From assembly GCA_902542235.1 (NCBI GenBank), contig CACBTT010000003.1, forward strand, positions 28,796 to 92,795: DNA of 64,000 bases, in the 5' to 3' direction. The stretch is from an uncultured Pelagibacteraceae bacterium (GTDB taxonomy: Bacteria; Pseudomonadota; Alphaproteobacteria; Pelagibacterales; Pelagibacteraceae). Positions 14,675 through 25,166 of this stretch are shown one piece after another. The notes beneath the pieces were generated by a model. The model saw only the letters and a program-made list of their open reading frames with translations. It was not told where the DNA came from and did not search any database. Made by a program: the position numbers and the translations under genes. Numbering within the stretch: position 1 is the stretch's first letter; every line of letters starts with the position of its first letter.

Positions 14675-16434
14675 CAGTTAAATTTTGCGCTCATAGTATA
14701 TTTACTACCAGAAATAGCAGATTTATAATGGCTCTCAGCTCTAGGCAAAATTTTGTCAAAATAATAATTTCCTGTATTTAATTTATCTTCATAAAACTCT
14801 TTATTGTTTTCCAAATTTTCATAGCTTTTTCTCATTGTTTTTAGCCATATAAATGAAAGACAAAAATAACCAAAAAATCTTAAATAATCGTTACATGATG
14901 CGCTTATATCGTCTTTTGGTGTGTTACCATTAGGAGACATCCAGTCAGTGAAATCTGACAATATATTTTTTAATTCAGATATTTTTTTTACATGTTCATT
15001 TAATTTATCTACTTTTGAACAATCTTGAATTTCTGTTTCTACATATTTCATAAAATTATCAAAAACTTTTTTCTGACTTATTTTTCTAAATACAAAATCA
15101 ATTGCCTGCACTGAATTAGTTCCTTCATAAATAGGTGTAATTCTATTATCTCTAAATAATTGTTCTATCCCTTGGTCTTTTGTATAACCATATCCACCAA
15201 AAACCTGAATTGCTTCATTGGTTATTTCCATACCCATATCTGTAAAAAATGACTTAATTACAGGCGTCATAAGACCTACAATATCCGATGCATCTTTTTT
15301 TACTTCTTCCGAACTATGACTTAAGCTTACATCTACTTGCTGAGCCATCCAAAAAGACAAAGATCTTTCTCCCTCAATTATAGACTTCATATTTAATAAA
15401 CTTCTTCTTATATCTGCGTGCTTAATAATTAAATCTGTTTCTCCATTAGAATTATTATTTGATTTACCTTGTTTTCTCTCTTTCGAATAACTTAAAGCAG
15501 TTTGATAAGCTGTTTCAGATAGACCTAGTCCTTGTATGCCAACAACGATTCTTTCTAAGTTCATCATTGTAAACATAGAATTTAAGCCTTTGTTCTCTGG
15601 TCCGATCATATACCCTTTGGCATCATCAAAACTTAATACACATGCAGGTGAACCTTTAATACCCATTTTTGATTCTATTGAAACAGTATTGACTCCATTT
15701 CTTGGACCAATTGAACCGTCTTCATTAATTTCATATTTTGGTACTAAAAATAAACTTATCCCTTTCGTTCCTTTTGGAGCGTCCTGCGTTCTTGCTAAAA
15801 CAAGGTGAATAATATTTTCAGTCAAATCATGATCACCAGATGTAATAAAAATTTTTTGTCCACTTATATTATAAGTGCCATTTTCATTTTTAATTGCCTT
15901 CGTTTTAATTAATCCTAAATCTGTTCCACACTGAGGCTCTGTTAAACACATTGTCCCACTCCATTTACCCTCAACAATTTTAGGAAGATATGTGTTTTTG
16001 ATTTCTTCAGTTGCATGACTCAAAATACAATTGTATGCACCTATACTTAATTCACTATATAATTTAAATGATAAACTTGATGATGAAAGCATTTCATCAA
16101 AAAAAGCACTTACAGTTTTCGGCATTCCTTGACCACCGTACTTTGGATCACAAGTTAAAGATACCCATCCATCTTCGATAAATTTTGAATATGCCTCTTT
16201 ATAACCTGGAGGGGTTCTAACTACTCCATTTTCATAGACACAAGGATTTTCGTCTCCAGCTTTTGCTAAAGGAAGAAGCATTTCTTCATTAATTTTTGCA
16301 GCTTCCTCTAATATATCTTTTACTAGATCAGAAGTAACTTCTTTATATTTTTCAATTTCGTTATAATTTTTATTATCTTTTAGATGTTCAAATAAGAACA
16401 TCATATCTTTCACAGGTGCAGAATAAACAGTCAT
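14674..16434 (-). CDS. dmdC: Acyl-CoA dehydrogenase, methylmercaptopropionyl-CoA dehydrogenase type
   Basis: 586-aa ACAD: CLTEPQCGTDLGLIKTKA, ITSGDHDLTENIIHLVLAR, QVFGGYGYTKDQGIEQLFRDNRITPIYEGTNSVQAIDFVFRK; clustered with dmdAB. Confidence 0.9.
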   Translation of the reverse strand: MTVYSAPVKDMMFLFEHLKDNKNYNEIEKYKEVTSDLVKDILEEAAKINEEMLLPLAKAGDENPCVYENGVVRTPPGYKEAYSKFIEDGWVSLTCDPKYGGQGMPKTVSAFFDEMLSSSSLSFKLYSELSIGAYNCILSHATEEIKNTYLPKIVEGKWSGTMCLTEPQCGTDLGLIKTKAIKNENGTYNISGQKIFITSGDHDLTENIIHLVLARTQDAPKGTKGISLFLVPKYEINEDGSIGPRNGVNTVSIESKMGIKGSPACVLSFDDAKGYMIGPENKGLNSMFTMMNLERIVVGIQGLGLSETAYQTALSYSKERKQGKSNNNSNGETDLIIKHADIRRSLLNMKSIIEGERSLSFWMAQQVDVSLSHSSEEVKKDASDIVGLMTPVIKSFFTDMGMEITNEAIQVFGGYGYTKDQGIEQLFRDNRITPIYEGTNSVQAIDFVFRKISQKKVFDNFMKYVETEIQDCSKVDKLNEHVKKISELKNILSDFTDWMSPNGNTPKDDISASCNDYLRFFGYFCLSFIWLKTMRKSYENLENNKEFYEDKLNTGNYYFDKILPRAESHYKSAISGSKYTMSAKFN

Positions 16435-16466
16435 AAATTTAATAGTATCAAATTAAGTTAATTTTT

Positions 16467-17576
16467 TTATTTTTGCAAATATGCAATAATCGCATCTCCC
16501 ATACCAGAAGTTGAAGTTTCTTTTGTTCCTTTTGACATAATATCTTTAGTTCTTAACCCATCATCTAGTACATTTTGCACTGCTTTTTCTAAGTCATCAG
16601 CTTCTTTATCTAAGTCAAGAGAGTACCTCAAAGCCATTGCAAAACTCAAGATAGTTGCAATTGGATTTGCTATCCCTTTTCCAGCAATGTCTGGAGCAGA
16701 TCCATGAACAGGCTCATACATTGCTCTCATTTCACCATCTTTATTTTTTGCACCCAAAGAAGCTGAAGGTAATAAACCTAAAGATCCCGTCAGCATAGAT
16801 GCTTCATCTGACAACATATCACCAAACAAATTATCTGTCACAATTACATCAAATTGCTTTGGATTTCTCAAAAGTTGCATTGCACAATTATCTGCAAGCA
16901 TATGATTTAACTCAACATCTTTAAATTCTTTGTCGTGAAGATTTTGAACTTCCTCTTTCCATAATTGACCTGCTTCCATAACATTCGATTTTTCACAGGA
17001 AGTAACTTTATTGTTTCTCTTCTTTGCTAAATCAAATGCAACTCTAGCAACTCTTTTAATTTCTGATGAGGTATAAGTATGAGTGTTTATTCCTTTACGT
17101 TCACCATTATCAATTGGCTTAATGCCTCTCGGCTCACCAAAATAAATACCACCTGTCAATTCTCTTACAATCATTATGTCTAGACCTGATACGATTTCAG
17201 GTTTTAGCGTAGATGCCTCAACTAATTGTTTAAAACAAATTGCAGGCCTCAAATTTGCAAATAATTTTAATTCTTTTCTTAGCTTAAGAAGAGCTCTCTC
17301 AGGTCTTTTGGAAAAATCTAAATTATCATATTTTGGTCCACCCACAGCTCCTAAAATGACTGCTTCACATTCTAATGATTTATAAAATACTTCATCTGTA
17401 ATCGGTGTTCCGTGCTTGTCGTAAGATGCTCCACCAACTAAAGCTTCTTCCATATCAAAATCAAGAGATTTATTTACATTAAACCAAGTTATAATTTTTT
17501 TAACTTCACCAATAACCTCAGGACCAATACCATCACCTGGTAATAATAAGAATTTTCTTTTTTTGACTTTAATCAT
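16467..17576 (-). CDS. leuB: 3-isopropylmalate dehydrogenase
   Basis: [63 protein letters not shown]. Confidence 0.97.
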   Translation of the reverse strand: MIKVKKRKFLLLPGDGIGPEVIGEVKKIITWFNVNKSLDFDMEEALVGGASYDKHGTPITDEVFYKSLECEAVILGAVGGPKYDNLDFSKRPERALLKLRKELKLFANLRPAICFKQLVEASTLKPEIVSGLDIMIVRELTGGIYFGEPRGIKPIDNGERKGINTHTYTSSEIKRVARVAFDLAKKRNNKVTSCEKSNVMEAGQLWKEEVQNLHDKEFKDVELNHMLADNCAMQLLRNPKQFDVIVTDNLFGDMLSDEASMLTGSLGLLPSASLGAKNKDGEMRAMYEPVHGSAPDIAGKGIANPIATILSFAMALRYSLDLDKEADDLEKAVQNVLDDGLRTKDIMSKGTKETSTSGMGDAIIAYLQK

Positions 17577-18174
17577 TAAATATCCAAGGCTTTGCGGATT
17601 TTAATTTTTCTTCAAATGAAATTATTTTATTAGATTTTTCCAAAGACAGTGCAATATCATCTAGTCCCTCAATTAAACATTTTTTTTTAAATTCATCTAA
17701 TTCAAATTTGATTTCTTTATTTCCAAAAATTATTTTTTGATCTGGTAAATTTATTGCAATTTCTTCTTGTCTCTTAGAATATTCAGAAAGTTCTTTTATC
17801 TGTTCATCATTAACTTTAATAGGCAATATTCCATTTTTAAAACAATTATTATAAAATATATCTGCGTAACTAGTACTTATAACGCAAGTGATACCAAAGT
17901 CTAAAAGTGCCCATGGCGCATGTTCTCTAGATGATCCACATCCAAAATTATTCCCTGCAATTAAAATCTTAGAATTATCATATGGAGATTTATTTAAGAT
18001 AAAGTCATCTATTACTTTACCTTCTTCGTCATATCTCATTTCATAAAATAAATTTTTTCCAAGTCCTGTTCTTTTTATTGTTTTTAAAAATTGCTTTGGA
18101 ATAATCATATCTGTATCGATATTTACAATTGGTAAATATGCAGGAATACTTTTTAATGTTGAGAATTTGTTCAT
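17569..18174 (-). CDS. leuD: 3-isopropylmalate dehydratase small subunit
   Basis: [37 protein letters not shown]. Confidence 0.97.
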   Translation of the reverse strand: MNKFSTLKSIPAYLPIVNIDTDMIIPKQFLKTIKRTGLGKNLFYEMRYDEEGKVIDDFILNKSPYDNSKILIAGNNFGCGSSREHAPWALLDFGITCVISTSYADIFYNNCFKNGILPIKVNDEQIKELSEYSKRQEEIAINLPDQKIIFGNKEIKFELDEFKKKCLIEGLDDIALSLEKSNKIISFEEKLKSAKPWIFND

Positions 18175-19578
18175 TTAACTATTGTATTTTCTAACATCAT
18201 CTAAATTTCCAGATATGGCAGCTGCAGCAGCCATAGCTGGACTAACTAAATGAGTTCTTCCACCTCGTCCTTGTCTTCCTTCGAAATTTCTATTTGATGT
18301 TGATGCACATCTTTCTTCTGGCTTCAACTTATCTGCATTCATAGCTAGACACATTGAGCAACCTGGCTCACGCCATTCAAATCCAGAATTTCTAAATATT
18401 ACATCTAAACCTTCTTGCTCTGCTTGTTGTTTTACTAATCCTGAACCAGGAACTATCATTGCATTTACATGAGAAGCAATTTTTTTATCTTTTAATATTT
18501 TTGCAGCTTCTCTTAAATCTTCAATTCTTCCATTTGTGCAACTTCCAATAAAAACTTTATCAATTCTAATATCTTTTATTTTAGTTTTCGGCTTTAAACC
18601 CATATATTTTAATGACCTGTTAATAGAATTTTTTCTGTCTTCGTTTTGCTCATTTTCAGGATCGGGAACAATTCCATCAATATCTACTACATCCTGAGGT
18701 GAAGTTCCCCAAGTTACCATTGGTTTAATATCTTTGCCCTCAAGACTGATTTCTTTGTCAAATACTGCATCACTATCAGACTTTAATTTACTCCAATATT
18801 CTAATGCTTTGTCCCAATTTGAATTCTTTGGAGACATTGGTTTACCTTTTAAATAATTAAAAACTTTTTCATCTGGTTCTATAAGTCCAGCCCTTGCTCC
18901 ACCTTCAATTGTCATATTGCAAATAGTCATTCTTTGTTCGACACTTAAATTCGAAATTAAGTTTCCAGCATATTCAATTACATAACCAGTTCCACCAGCT
19001 GTACCAATTTTTCCGATTATTTGTAATATTACATCCTTAGATGTTACTCCAACAGGAAGAGATCCATTAACGTTTATTCTAAAATTTTTTGATTTTTTTT
19101 GAACTAAAGTCTGTGTTGCCAAGACATGTTCCACTTCCGAAGTTCCAATTCCGAATGCTAATGCACCAAATGCTCCGTGCGTAGCAGTGTGACTATCACC
19201 ACAAACAATAATCGTTCCTGGTTGTGTAAATCCCTGTTCTGGACCAATAATATGAACTATTCCTTGTCTTTTATCGTTCATTCCAAAAAGATTTATTCCA
19301 AATTCTGCACAGTTTTTTTCTAGTGTCTCAATTTGTATTTTTGAATCTTCGTCAGTAATAGGCACTGATCTATCCGTTGTTGGAACATTATGATCTGCTA
19401 CTGCTAAAGTTAAAGAAGGTTGTCTAACTTTTCTATTAGAATTTCTTAAACCTTCAAATGCTTGTGGACTAGTAACTTCATGAATTAAATGTCTATCAAC
19501 AAATAAAAGTGAAGTCCCATCCTCTTGTTGATGAACAAGATGATCATTCCATATTTTATCGTATATAGTTTGAGGCAT
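18175..19578 (-). CDS. leuC: 3-isopropylmalate dehydratase large subunit
   Basis: [56 protein letters not shown]. Confidence 0.98.
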   Translation of the reverse strand: MPQTIYDKIWNDHLVHQQEDGTSLLFVDRHLIHEVTSPQAFEGLRNSNRKVRQPSLTLAVADHNVPTTDRSVPITDEDSKIQIETLEKNCAEFGINLFGMNDKRQGIVHIIGPEQGFTQPGTIIVCGDSHTATHGAFGALAFGIGTSEVEHVLATQTLVQKKSKNFRINVNGSLPVGVTSKDVILQIIGKIGTAGGTGYVIEYAGNLISNLSVEQRMTICNMTIEGGARAGLIEPDEKVFNYLKGKPMSPKNSNWDKALEYWSKLKSDSDAVFDKEISLEGKDIKPMVTWGTSPQDVVDIDGIVPDPENEQNEDRKNSINRSLKYMGLKPKTKIKDIRIDKVFIGSCTNGRIEDLREAAKILKDKKIASHVNAMIVPGSGLVKQQAEQEGLDVIFRNSGFEWREPGCSMCLAMNADKLKPEERCASTSNRNFEGRQGRGGRTHLVSPAMAAAAAISGNLDDVRKYNS

Positions 19579-19587
19579 TGTAAAAAA

Positions 19588-20169
19588 TTATTTTTTTACT
19601 TCAGGATTTTCTTTTTTTTCATCAGTTTTTTTTTCCACTGATGGGGTTTCTTCTTTAGTTTCTTTTTTTTCTTCTGGTTTTTTTGCTTCTACTTTTGGAG
19701 CATCTTTATTGGAATCTTGTTGGCTATCTGCTGTTTTTTGTTCTGTATCAGGCATAACATTTTCTTCTGTTACTTCGTGAATCTTAGTTTCCACATCTAT
19801 ACCTATTTTCTTTTTAATTTTTTCTGCAATTCTTGCAGATTTACCTGTTCTATCTCTCAAATAATATAACTTGGCTCTTCTAACTTTTCCTGATCTTACA
19901 ACTTTAATTGTATCTACAATCGGACTATATAAAGCAAAAGTTCTTTCCACACCCTCACCAAAAGAAATTTTTCTTACAGTAAAAGAAGAATTGATATCTC
20001 TATTTTTTTTCGCAATACACACACCTTCAAAATATTGAATACGATCTCTTTTTCCTTCAGTTATTCTAACTCCAACTTTAACAATATCACCTGGGAAAAA
20101 TTCTGGATGCTTTCTCTCAGAAATAATTTTTTTTACTTTAGATTGATTAATTTCTTCTATTGTCTTCAT
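19588..20169 (-). CDS. rplS: Ribosomal protein bL19 with ~70-aa K/E-rich C-terminal extension
   Basis: [51 protein letters not shown]. Confidence 0.96.
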   Translation of the reverse strand: MKTIEEINQSKVKKIISERKHPEFFPGDIVKVGVRITEGKRDRIQYFEGVCIAKKNRDINSSFTVRKISFGEGVERTFALYSPIVDTIKVVRSGKVRRAKLYYLRDRTGKSARIAEKIKKKIGIDVETKIHEVTEENVMPDTEQKTADSQQDSNKDAPKVEAKKPEEKKETKEETPSVEKKTDEKKENPEVKK

Positions 20170-20170
20170 T

Positions 20171-20866
20171 TTAATTCTCTTTAGTCTTTTTATATAATTG
20201 CCACAAATCCGGTCTTCGGTCGCGTGTTATAGCCTCAGATTGAGATAAACGCCAGTCTTTAATTTTGGCGTGATCGCCTGATAATAGCACATCTGGAACA
20301 CTTTTTTCCTCCCATATTTGGGGTTTTGTAAATTGAGGATACTCTAAAAGTCCGTTTTCAAAACTTTCTTCTTTAGCTGAATTTGTATTACCAAGAATAC
20401 CAGGAATAAATCTTAAAATTGCATCAAGAATTACAAATGAAGCTCCTTCACCTCCAGACAAAACAAAGTCTCCTATACTTATTTCCTCAATATTTCTTGT
20501 CTTTAACAATCTTTCATCAACTCCTTCAAAGTGTCCACAAATTATATTTATTGTTTTTTCTTGAGATAGTTGTTTTGCTAATTGATGATTGAACAACTTA
20601 CCCTTCGGACTTAGATAAATAATCTTTTCGCCATCTTTAACATTCTTATCTATTGATTTTGCTAATACATCTGCTTTCATTAACATACCTTCACCTCCTC
20701 CATAGGGAGTGTCATCAACAGTTTTATGTTTATCAAATGCATACTCTCTTATATCCACAGTATCTATTTTCCATTTATTCTCTGATAGTGCTTTACCAAA
20801 AATACCTTGACCTAAATAACCTGGAAAAAAATCTGGATAGAGTGTGAATATACGAGCTTCTAACAT
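20171..20866 (-). CDS. trmD: tRNA (guanine-N1)-methyltransferase
   Basis: [41 protein letters not shown]. Confidence 0.97.
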   Translation of the reverse strand: MLEARIFTLYPDFFPGYLGQGIFGKALSENKWKIDTVDIREYAFDKHKTVDDTPYGGGEGMLMKADVLAKSIDKNVKDGEKIIYLSPKGKLFNHQLAKQLSQEKTINIICGHFEGVDERLLKTRNIEEISIGDFVLSGGEGASFVILDAILRFIPGILGNTNSAKEESFENGLLEYPQFTKPQIWEEKSVPDVLLSGDHAKIKDWRLSQSEAITRDRRPDLWQLYKKTKEN

Positions 20867-21288
20867 TATTTTTTTTCTTCTTCCTTAGGTGCTTCTGCTG
20901 GTTTAGCTTCTTCCTTATCCTTAGGTGCTTCTGCTGGTTTAGATGCATCTCCTTCTGGTTTCGCTTCTCCACCTTCGTCAGCTTTTTTTCTATCTTTTTT
21001 AGGAATTGCTTTTTGAGGATTGTTTCCTTTTTCAGGCATTGGCATTATATCGTTTTCTCCCAATAACCTTGCAACTCTTGTTGTTGGCTGAGCTCCTTGA
21101 CCTAACCAATATTTAATTCGCTCAGAATCTAAGCCAATCCTTTCCTTTTTATCCTTCGGTAATAACGGATTATAAAAACCTAATTTTTCTATAAACCTTC
21201 CGTCTCTTGGAAATCTACTATCAGCCACAACAATTTTATATACCGGCCTTTTTTTAGTACCTCCCATTGATAGTCTCATTTTTAACAT
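20866..21288 (-). CDS. rpsP: Ribosomal protein bS16 with acidic/Pro-rich C-terminal repeats
   Basis: [41 protein letters not shown]; tail has repeated KPAEAPK. Confidence 0.96.
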   Translation of the reverse strand: MLKMRLSMGGTKKRPVYKIVVADSRFPRDGRFIEKLGFYNPLLPKDKKERIGLDSERIKYWLGQGAQPTTRVARLLGENDIMPMPEKGNNPQKAIPKKDRKKADEGGEAKPEGDASKPAEAPKDKEEAKPAEAPKEEEKK

Positions 21289-21302
21289 TACTTATATCTC
21301 CT

Positions 21303-22661
21303 TTATTTTAATTGATTAAATAGTTCAGGCGAGATCCCTTTATCCGCCATTCCTTTCATGTTTCCTTTAGACATTTTTTTCATCATTTCTGACATCATCT
21401 TAAATTGTTTTAACAACTTATTGATAGTGGCAATGTCTGTACCTGAGCCATTAGCAATTCTTTTTTTTCTTGATCCATTTATAATTTTAGGATTTTCTCT
21501 TTCTTGCTTTGTCATTGATAAAATAACAGCTTCATTTTGAGTTATAATTTTTTCATCTATTCCTGATTGGTCCATTTGTGATTTAATTTTTGAAACTCCA
21601 GGGAGAAATGACATTATGCCTTCAATTCCACCCATCTTTTTCATTTGACGTAATTGAGAAAGATAATCTTCCATCGAGAATTGACCTTTTTTAAGTTTCT
21701 CTTCTGTTTTCTTTAAATTTTCTTGATCTAAATCTTCTGAAGCTTTTTCAACTAAGGAAACGATATCTCCCATTCCCAAAATTCTATTTGCAATTCGATC
21801 AGGATAAAAAACTTCAAAATTCTCAATTTTTTCTCCAACACCAAGAAACTTTATGGGGACCTCAGCAACATATTTCATACTCAATGCAGCTCCACCTCTT
21901 CCATCTCCATCTGCTCTTGTAAGTATAATGCCGCTCAAATTTACTGTATTTTTAAATTCCTTTGCTACATTAGCAGCAACTTGACCTGTTAGAGAATCTG
22001 CAACCAGTATAGTTTCTGCAGGATTAATAATAGTTTCAATTTGTTTGATTTCATTCATCATTTGAAAATCTATTTGTGTTCTTCCAGCAGTATCAAATAA
22101 AACTACTTCACAACCATTTAAATTTGCAGCACTTAAAGCTCTTCTACAAATATCAGCAGGAAGCTGGCCTTCTATAATTGGCAAAGTTTCAATATTATTT
22201 TGTTCACCCAAAAGTCTCAATTGCTCTTGCGCGGCAGGTCTGTAAACGTCCAAACTAGCCATCATAACTTTTTTCTTGTTATTTTTTTCTAAAAATTTTG
22301 CTAATTTTGAGGTTGTTGTAGTTTTTCCTGAACCTTGCAACCCAACTAACATGATTGGAACTGGAGGGACAGCATTAAGAGAGATTTCAGAATTCTTATC
22401 ACCTAAAAAAGATACTATTTCGTCATAAACGATTTTTACAACCATATCCCCGGGAGAAGTTGATCTTATAATTTCTTGACCAAGCGCTTTAGGCTTAACT
22501 CTACTAATAAACTCCTTAACTACGTCTAAAGAAACATCAGCTTCTAATAAGGCCAACCTTATACCTTTTAAACCCTCATCAACTTGCTTTTCATCAAGAG
22601 AAGGAGCTTTTTTTAATGAAGAAAAAATTTCTTCAAATTTATTAGTTAAATTTTCAAACAT
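21303..22661 (-). CDS. ffh: Signal recognition particle protein Ffh; start taken as MFENLTNKFEEIF, not the longer ORF start
   Basis: VGLQGSGKTTTTSKLAKFL, DTAGRTQID, SGIILTRADGDGRGGAAL; the ORF segment upstream of 22661 (MRCLWKQRDRHQSARVRPLVRYLLCEI) coincides with the structured RNA. Confidence 0.94.
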   Translation of the reverse strand: MFENLTNKFEEIFSSLKKAPSLDEKQVDEGLKGIRLALLEADVSLDVVKEFISRVKPKALGQEIIRSTSPGDMVVKIVYDEIVSFLGDKNSEISLNAVPPVPIMLVGLQGSGKTTTTSKLAKFLEKNNKKKVMMASLDVYRPAAQEQLRLLGEQNNIETLPIIEGQLPADICRRALSAANLNGCEVVLFDTAGRTQIDFQMMNEIKQIETIINPAETILVADSLTGQVAANVAKEFKNTVNLSGIILTRADGDGRGGAALSMKYVAEVPIKFLGVGEKIENFEVFYPDRIANRILGMGDIVSLVEKASEDLDQENLKKTEEKLKKGQFSMEDYLSQLRQMKKMGGIEGIMSFLPGVSKIKSQMDQSGIDEKIITQNEAVILSMTKQERENPKIINGSRKKRIANGSGTDIATINKLLKQFKMMSEMMKKMSKGNMKGMADKGISPELFNQLK

Positions 22662-22666
22662 AATTT

Positions 22667-22768
22667 CGCACAGCAAGTATCGCACCAGTGGGCGAACCCT
22701 CGCTGACTGGTGTCGATCTCTTTGTTTCCAAAGACACCGCAAATTGCTGTATTTTGCGGAAGTGCGCG
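22667..22768 (-). ncRNA. Candidate structured RNA / 5' leader of ffh: closed three-hairpin multibranch
   Basis: Minus-strand closing stem CGCGCA/TGTGCG; inner hairpins CCGCAAA..TTTGCGG, CTTTG-GAAA-CAAAG within TGT..ACA, and ACCAGT..ACTGGT enclosing GCGA-GGGT-TCGC; locally GC-rich in an AT-rich window. Confidence 0.7.
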
Positions 22769-22820
22769 TAAACTATATTAGAGGTTCAAAAAGTCAATAA
22801 ATAAGTTAAGTATTATTTAT

Positions 22821-23645
22821 ATGGAATTTGAAGCATTTAAAATGGATGGATTAGGTAACGACTTTGTTATTATTGATCAGAGAATAAATAATTTAAACTT
22901 ATCAAATGACCAAATCTTAAAAATTTGTGACAGAGATTTCATAGGGTGCGATCAGTTGATCTACATAAAAAAAAGTCAAAAAGCTGATGCTGATGTTGCT
23001 TTTTTTAACTCGGATGGAAGCCGCTCAGATGCATGTGGAAATGGAACTAGATGCGTTGCTTATTTACTAAGTATTGAAAAAAATAAAAAAGAAATTGAAA
23101 TTTCGGTATCCTCAAAAATATTAAAATCTAAGGTCCTTAATAATAAAGATGTTGAAACAATAATTGGAACTCCAAATTTAGAGTGGAACAAAATTCCTTT
23201 AAGTAAAGATCTTGATACTAAAAATCTATCACTTGGTATGATTGATATTGACGGAAATAAAATGAATGGTGGTATTGCAGTGAATGTTGGAAACCCTCAT
23301 GTCATATATTTTTGCGAGGATATAGAAAAAATAAATTTAAAAAAATATGGACCATTAATAGAAAATCATGAAGTTTTCCCTGAAAAATGTAATGTCACAA
23401 TAGCTCAAAAAATTAGTGAACAACATTACAAAATTAAAGTTTGGGAGAGGGGCGCTGGTTTAACAAAAGCTTGCGGGACTGCAGCATGTGCAACGGCAGT
23501 CGCAGCTAATTTAAATCAACTACAAAATAGTAATTCAAAAATAGAATTTTCAACAGGAATTTTAAATATTCAAATTGATAATGAATTAAATATAAAAATG
23601 AGAGGTCCTGTATCTGAAATTGAAAAAATTAATATCAAAATATAA
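22821..23645 (+). CDS. dapF: Diaminopimelate epimerase
   Basis: KMDGLGNDFVIID; SDACGNGTRCVAYLL; ERGAGLTKACGTAACAT. Confidence 0.97.
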   Translation: MEFEAFKMDGLGNDFVIIDQRINNLNLSNDQILKICDRDFIGCDQLIYIKKSQKADADVAFFNSDGSRSDACGNGTRCVAYLLSIEKNKKEIEISVSSKILKSKVLNNKDVETIIGTPNLEWNKIPLSKDLDTKNLSLGMIDIDGNKMNGGIAVNVGNPHVIYFCEDIEKINLKKYGPLIENHEVFPEKCNVTIAQKISEQHYKIKVWERGAGLTKACGTAACATAVAANLNQLQNSNSKIEFSTGILNIQIDNELNIKMRGPVSEIEKINIKI

Positions 23646-24562
23646 TGGGTATTTTTGAAAAATTTAAAATCGGATTTAAAAGAAGTGCAAGTAATATAGC
23701 ATCAGGTCTTAAAGAAATAATAGTTAAGAAAGAAATTGACGATACAACTCTTGATAAAATAGAGGAATTCTTGATCGGCTCAGACGTGGGCATAGATGCA
23801 GCATCAGAGATAAAATCTATAATTGCTCAAAAAAAGATTGATCCAAAAAATGATCCAATAAAGGAAGTTTTTGAAATACTTAATAATTATATTTTAGAAC
23901 TAATGAAACCCCTAGAAAAGAAAGATTTTTTCTTAAAAAAAGAAAAGACAAATATAATATTAGTTTCAGGTGTTAATGGAGTTGGTAAGACAACTACTAT
24001 TGGAAAATTAGGAAAAATATTTATACAAAATAATAATAAAGTTCTTTTTTCAGCATGCGATACATTTAGAGCAGCTGCTATTGATCAATTAGAAGAATGG
24101 GCTAACAGGGTTGATGCTAAAATTGTAAAATCAGATCCTGGCTCAGATCCAGCTTCAGTTGCTTTTAAAGCAATGGAAATAGCTCAAAGTCAAAACATAA
24201 ATCAAGTAATAGTAGACACGGCAGGAAGATTACAAAATAAAAAGAATTTAATGGATGAATTAAAAAAAATAGGAAATGTAATTAAAAAAAGTGATGAAAC
24301 AGCACCTCACGAGGTTATCTTAGTTTTAGATGCAACATCGGGACAAAATATAATTAATCAACTCGAAGAATTTAATAAATTACTTCCAATCACAGGCATC
24401 ATAATGACAAAACTTGATGGAACTGCAAAAGGTGGAATATTGATTGCGATTTCAAAGAAATATAAAGTACCTATTGTTGGTCTCGGGCTTGGAGAAAAAG
24501 AGGATGACTTACAAATATTTGAAGCTGAGAAGTTTGCAAGTGCATTTACCCAAGTTAATTAA
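23645..24562 (+). CDS. ftsY: Signal recognition particle receptor FtsY
   Basis: VSGVNGVGKTTTIGKLGKIF; DTFRAAAIDQLEEWANR; DTAGRLQNKKNLMDEL; TKLDGTAKGG. Confidence 0.97.
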   Translation: MGIFEKFKIGFKRSASNIASGLKEIIVKKEIDDTTLDKIEEFLIGSDVGIDAASEIKSIIAQKKIDPKNDPIKEVFEILNNYILELMKPLEKKDFFLKKEKTNIILVSGVNGVGKTTTIGKLGKIFIQNNNKVLFSACDTFRAAAIDQLEEWANRVDAKIVKSDPGSDPASVAFKAMEIAQSQNINQVIVDTAGRLQNKKNLMDELKKIGNVIKKSDETAPHEVILVLDATSGQNIINQLEEFNKLLPITGIIMTKLDGTAKGGILIAISKKYKVPIVGLGLGEKEDDLQIFEAEKFASAFTQVN

Positions 24563-25118
24563 GCAAATTTTTAGAAATTAAAGGTTTATAAATGTTGCAC
24601 TCAAAATTATTTTTTAGAGATTTATAACCACAGTTTTCAGCATAAGAAGAGATTATAAAATTTAATTTGCCAGAGGTATTAGCAATTTCTAGCTTATTAT
24701 TTTTTATGTCATATTTTAAATTTTCATAAAAATTTTTTTTTGCACTTATCAAAATTAAAGTGTTGTTGTCATTTAATAAATAGTAAGCAAAATCCTCTGG
24801 GAAAAGTGGGTAATTATATTTTTTTGATATTTTTTTAACTTTTTTTGGAAACCAGTCATATGAAATCAGAGGGTAATCTTTATTTAAATTTTTATCATAT
24901 AAGTATAAGTCCTGTGGAAAATCATTAATATAATTATAAAATTCTCCCTTTGCTAAGATAGCTTTCTTCCGTGTTTTAAAATATAGAGTGAACTCACTAT
25001 TGTAAGAGTTCATTTTTCCAATATGAAAATAATTGTTATCATAGTACTCATTATTTATTTCTGAACTAAGTTTTGTTGGCAATATTAATAAAAAAAGTAA
25101 TAAAAGGAATTTAAACAT
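24555..25118 (-). CDS. Hypothetical exported protein
   Basis: 187-aa ORF with hydrophobic N-terminus; convergent with ftsY, overlapping at TTAATTAA. Confidence 0.65.
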   Translation of the reverse strand: MFKFLLLLFLLILPTKLSSEINNEYYDNNYFHIGKMNSYNSEFTLYFKTRKKAILAKGEFYNYINDFPQDLYLYDKNLNKDYPLISYDWFPKKVKKISKKYNYPLFPEDFAYYLLNDNNTLILISAKKNFYENLKYDIKNNKLEIANTSGKLNFIISSYAENCGYKSLKNNFECNIYKPLISKNLLN

Positions 25119-25166
25119 ATCTAAAATTAGAATTTAAAAGTGATGTGGATTTGTTTAAATTATGTC

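Noticed and set aside
20880-20945. Short DNA repeat (ggtgcttctgctggttta x2) as tandem repeat or CRISPR-like element
   Set aside because: In-frame coding repeat of the KPAEAPK tail of rpsP.
22662-22742. N-terminal extension of Ffh (MRCLWKQRDRHQSARVRPLVRYLLCEI) in the ORF track
   Set aside because: Overlaps the structured RNA; real Ffh proteins begin at MFENL-like sequence; composition is unlike the rest of the protein.
22667-22768. Calling the ffh leader structure the 4.5S SRP RNA (ffs)
   Set aside because: The hallmark domain IV sequence (CAGGnCCGGAAGGAAGCAGCC-like) is absent on both strands; only a generic GAAA-type tetraloop is present.
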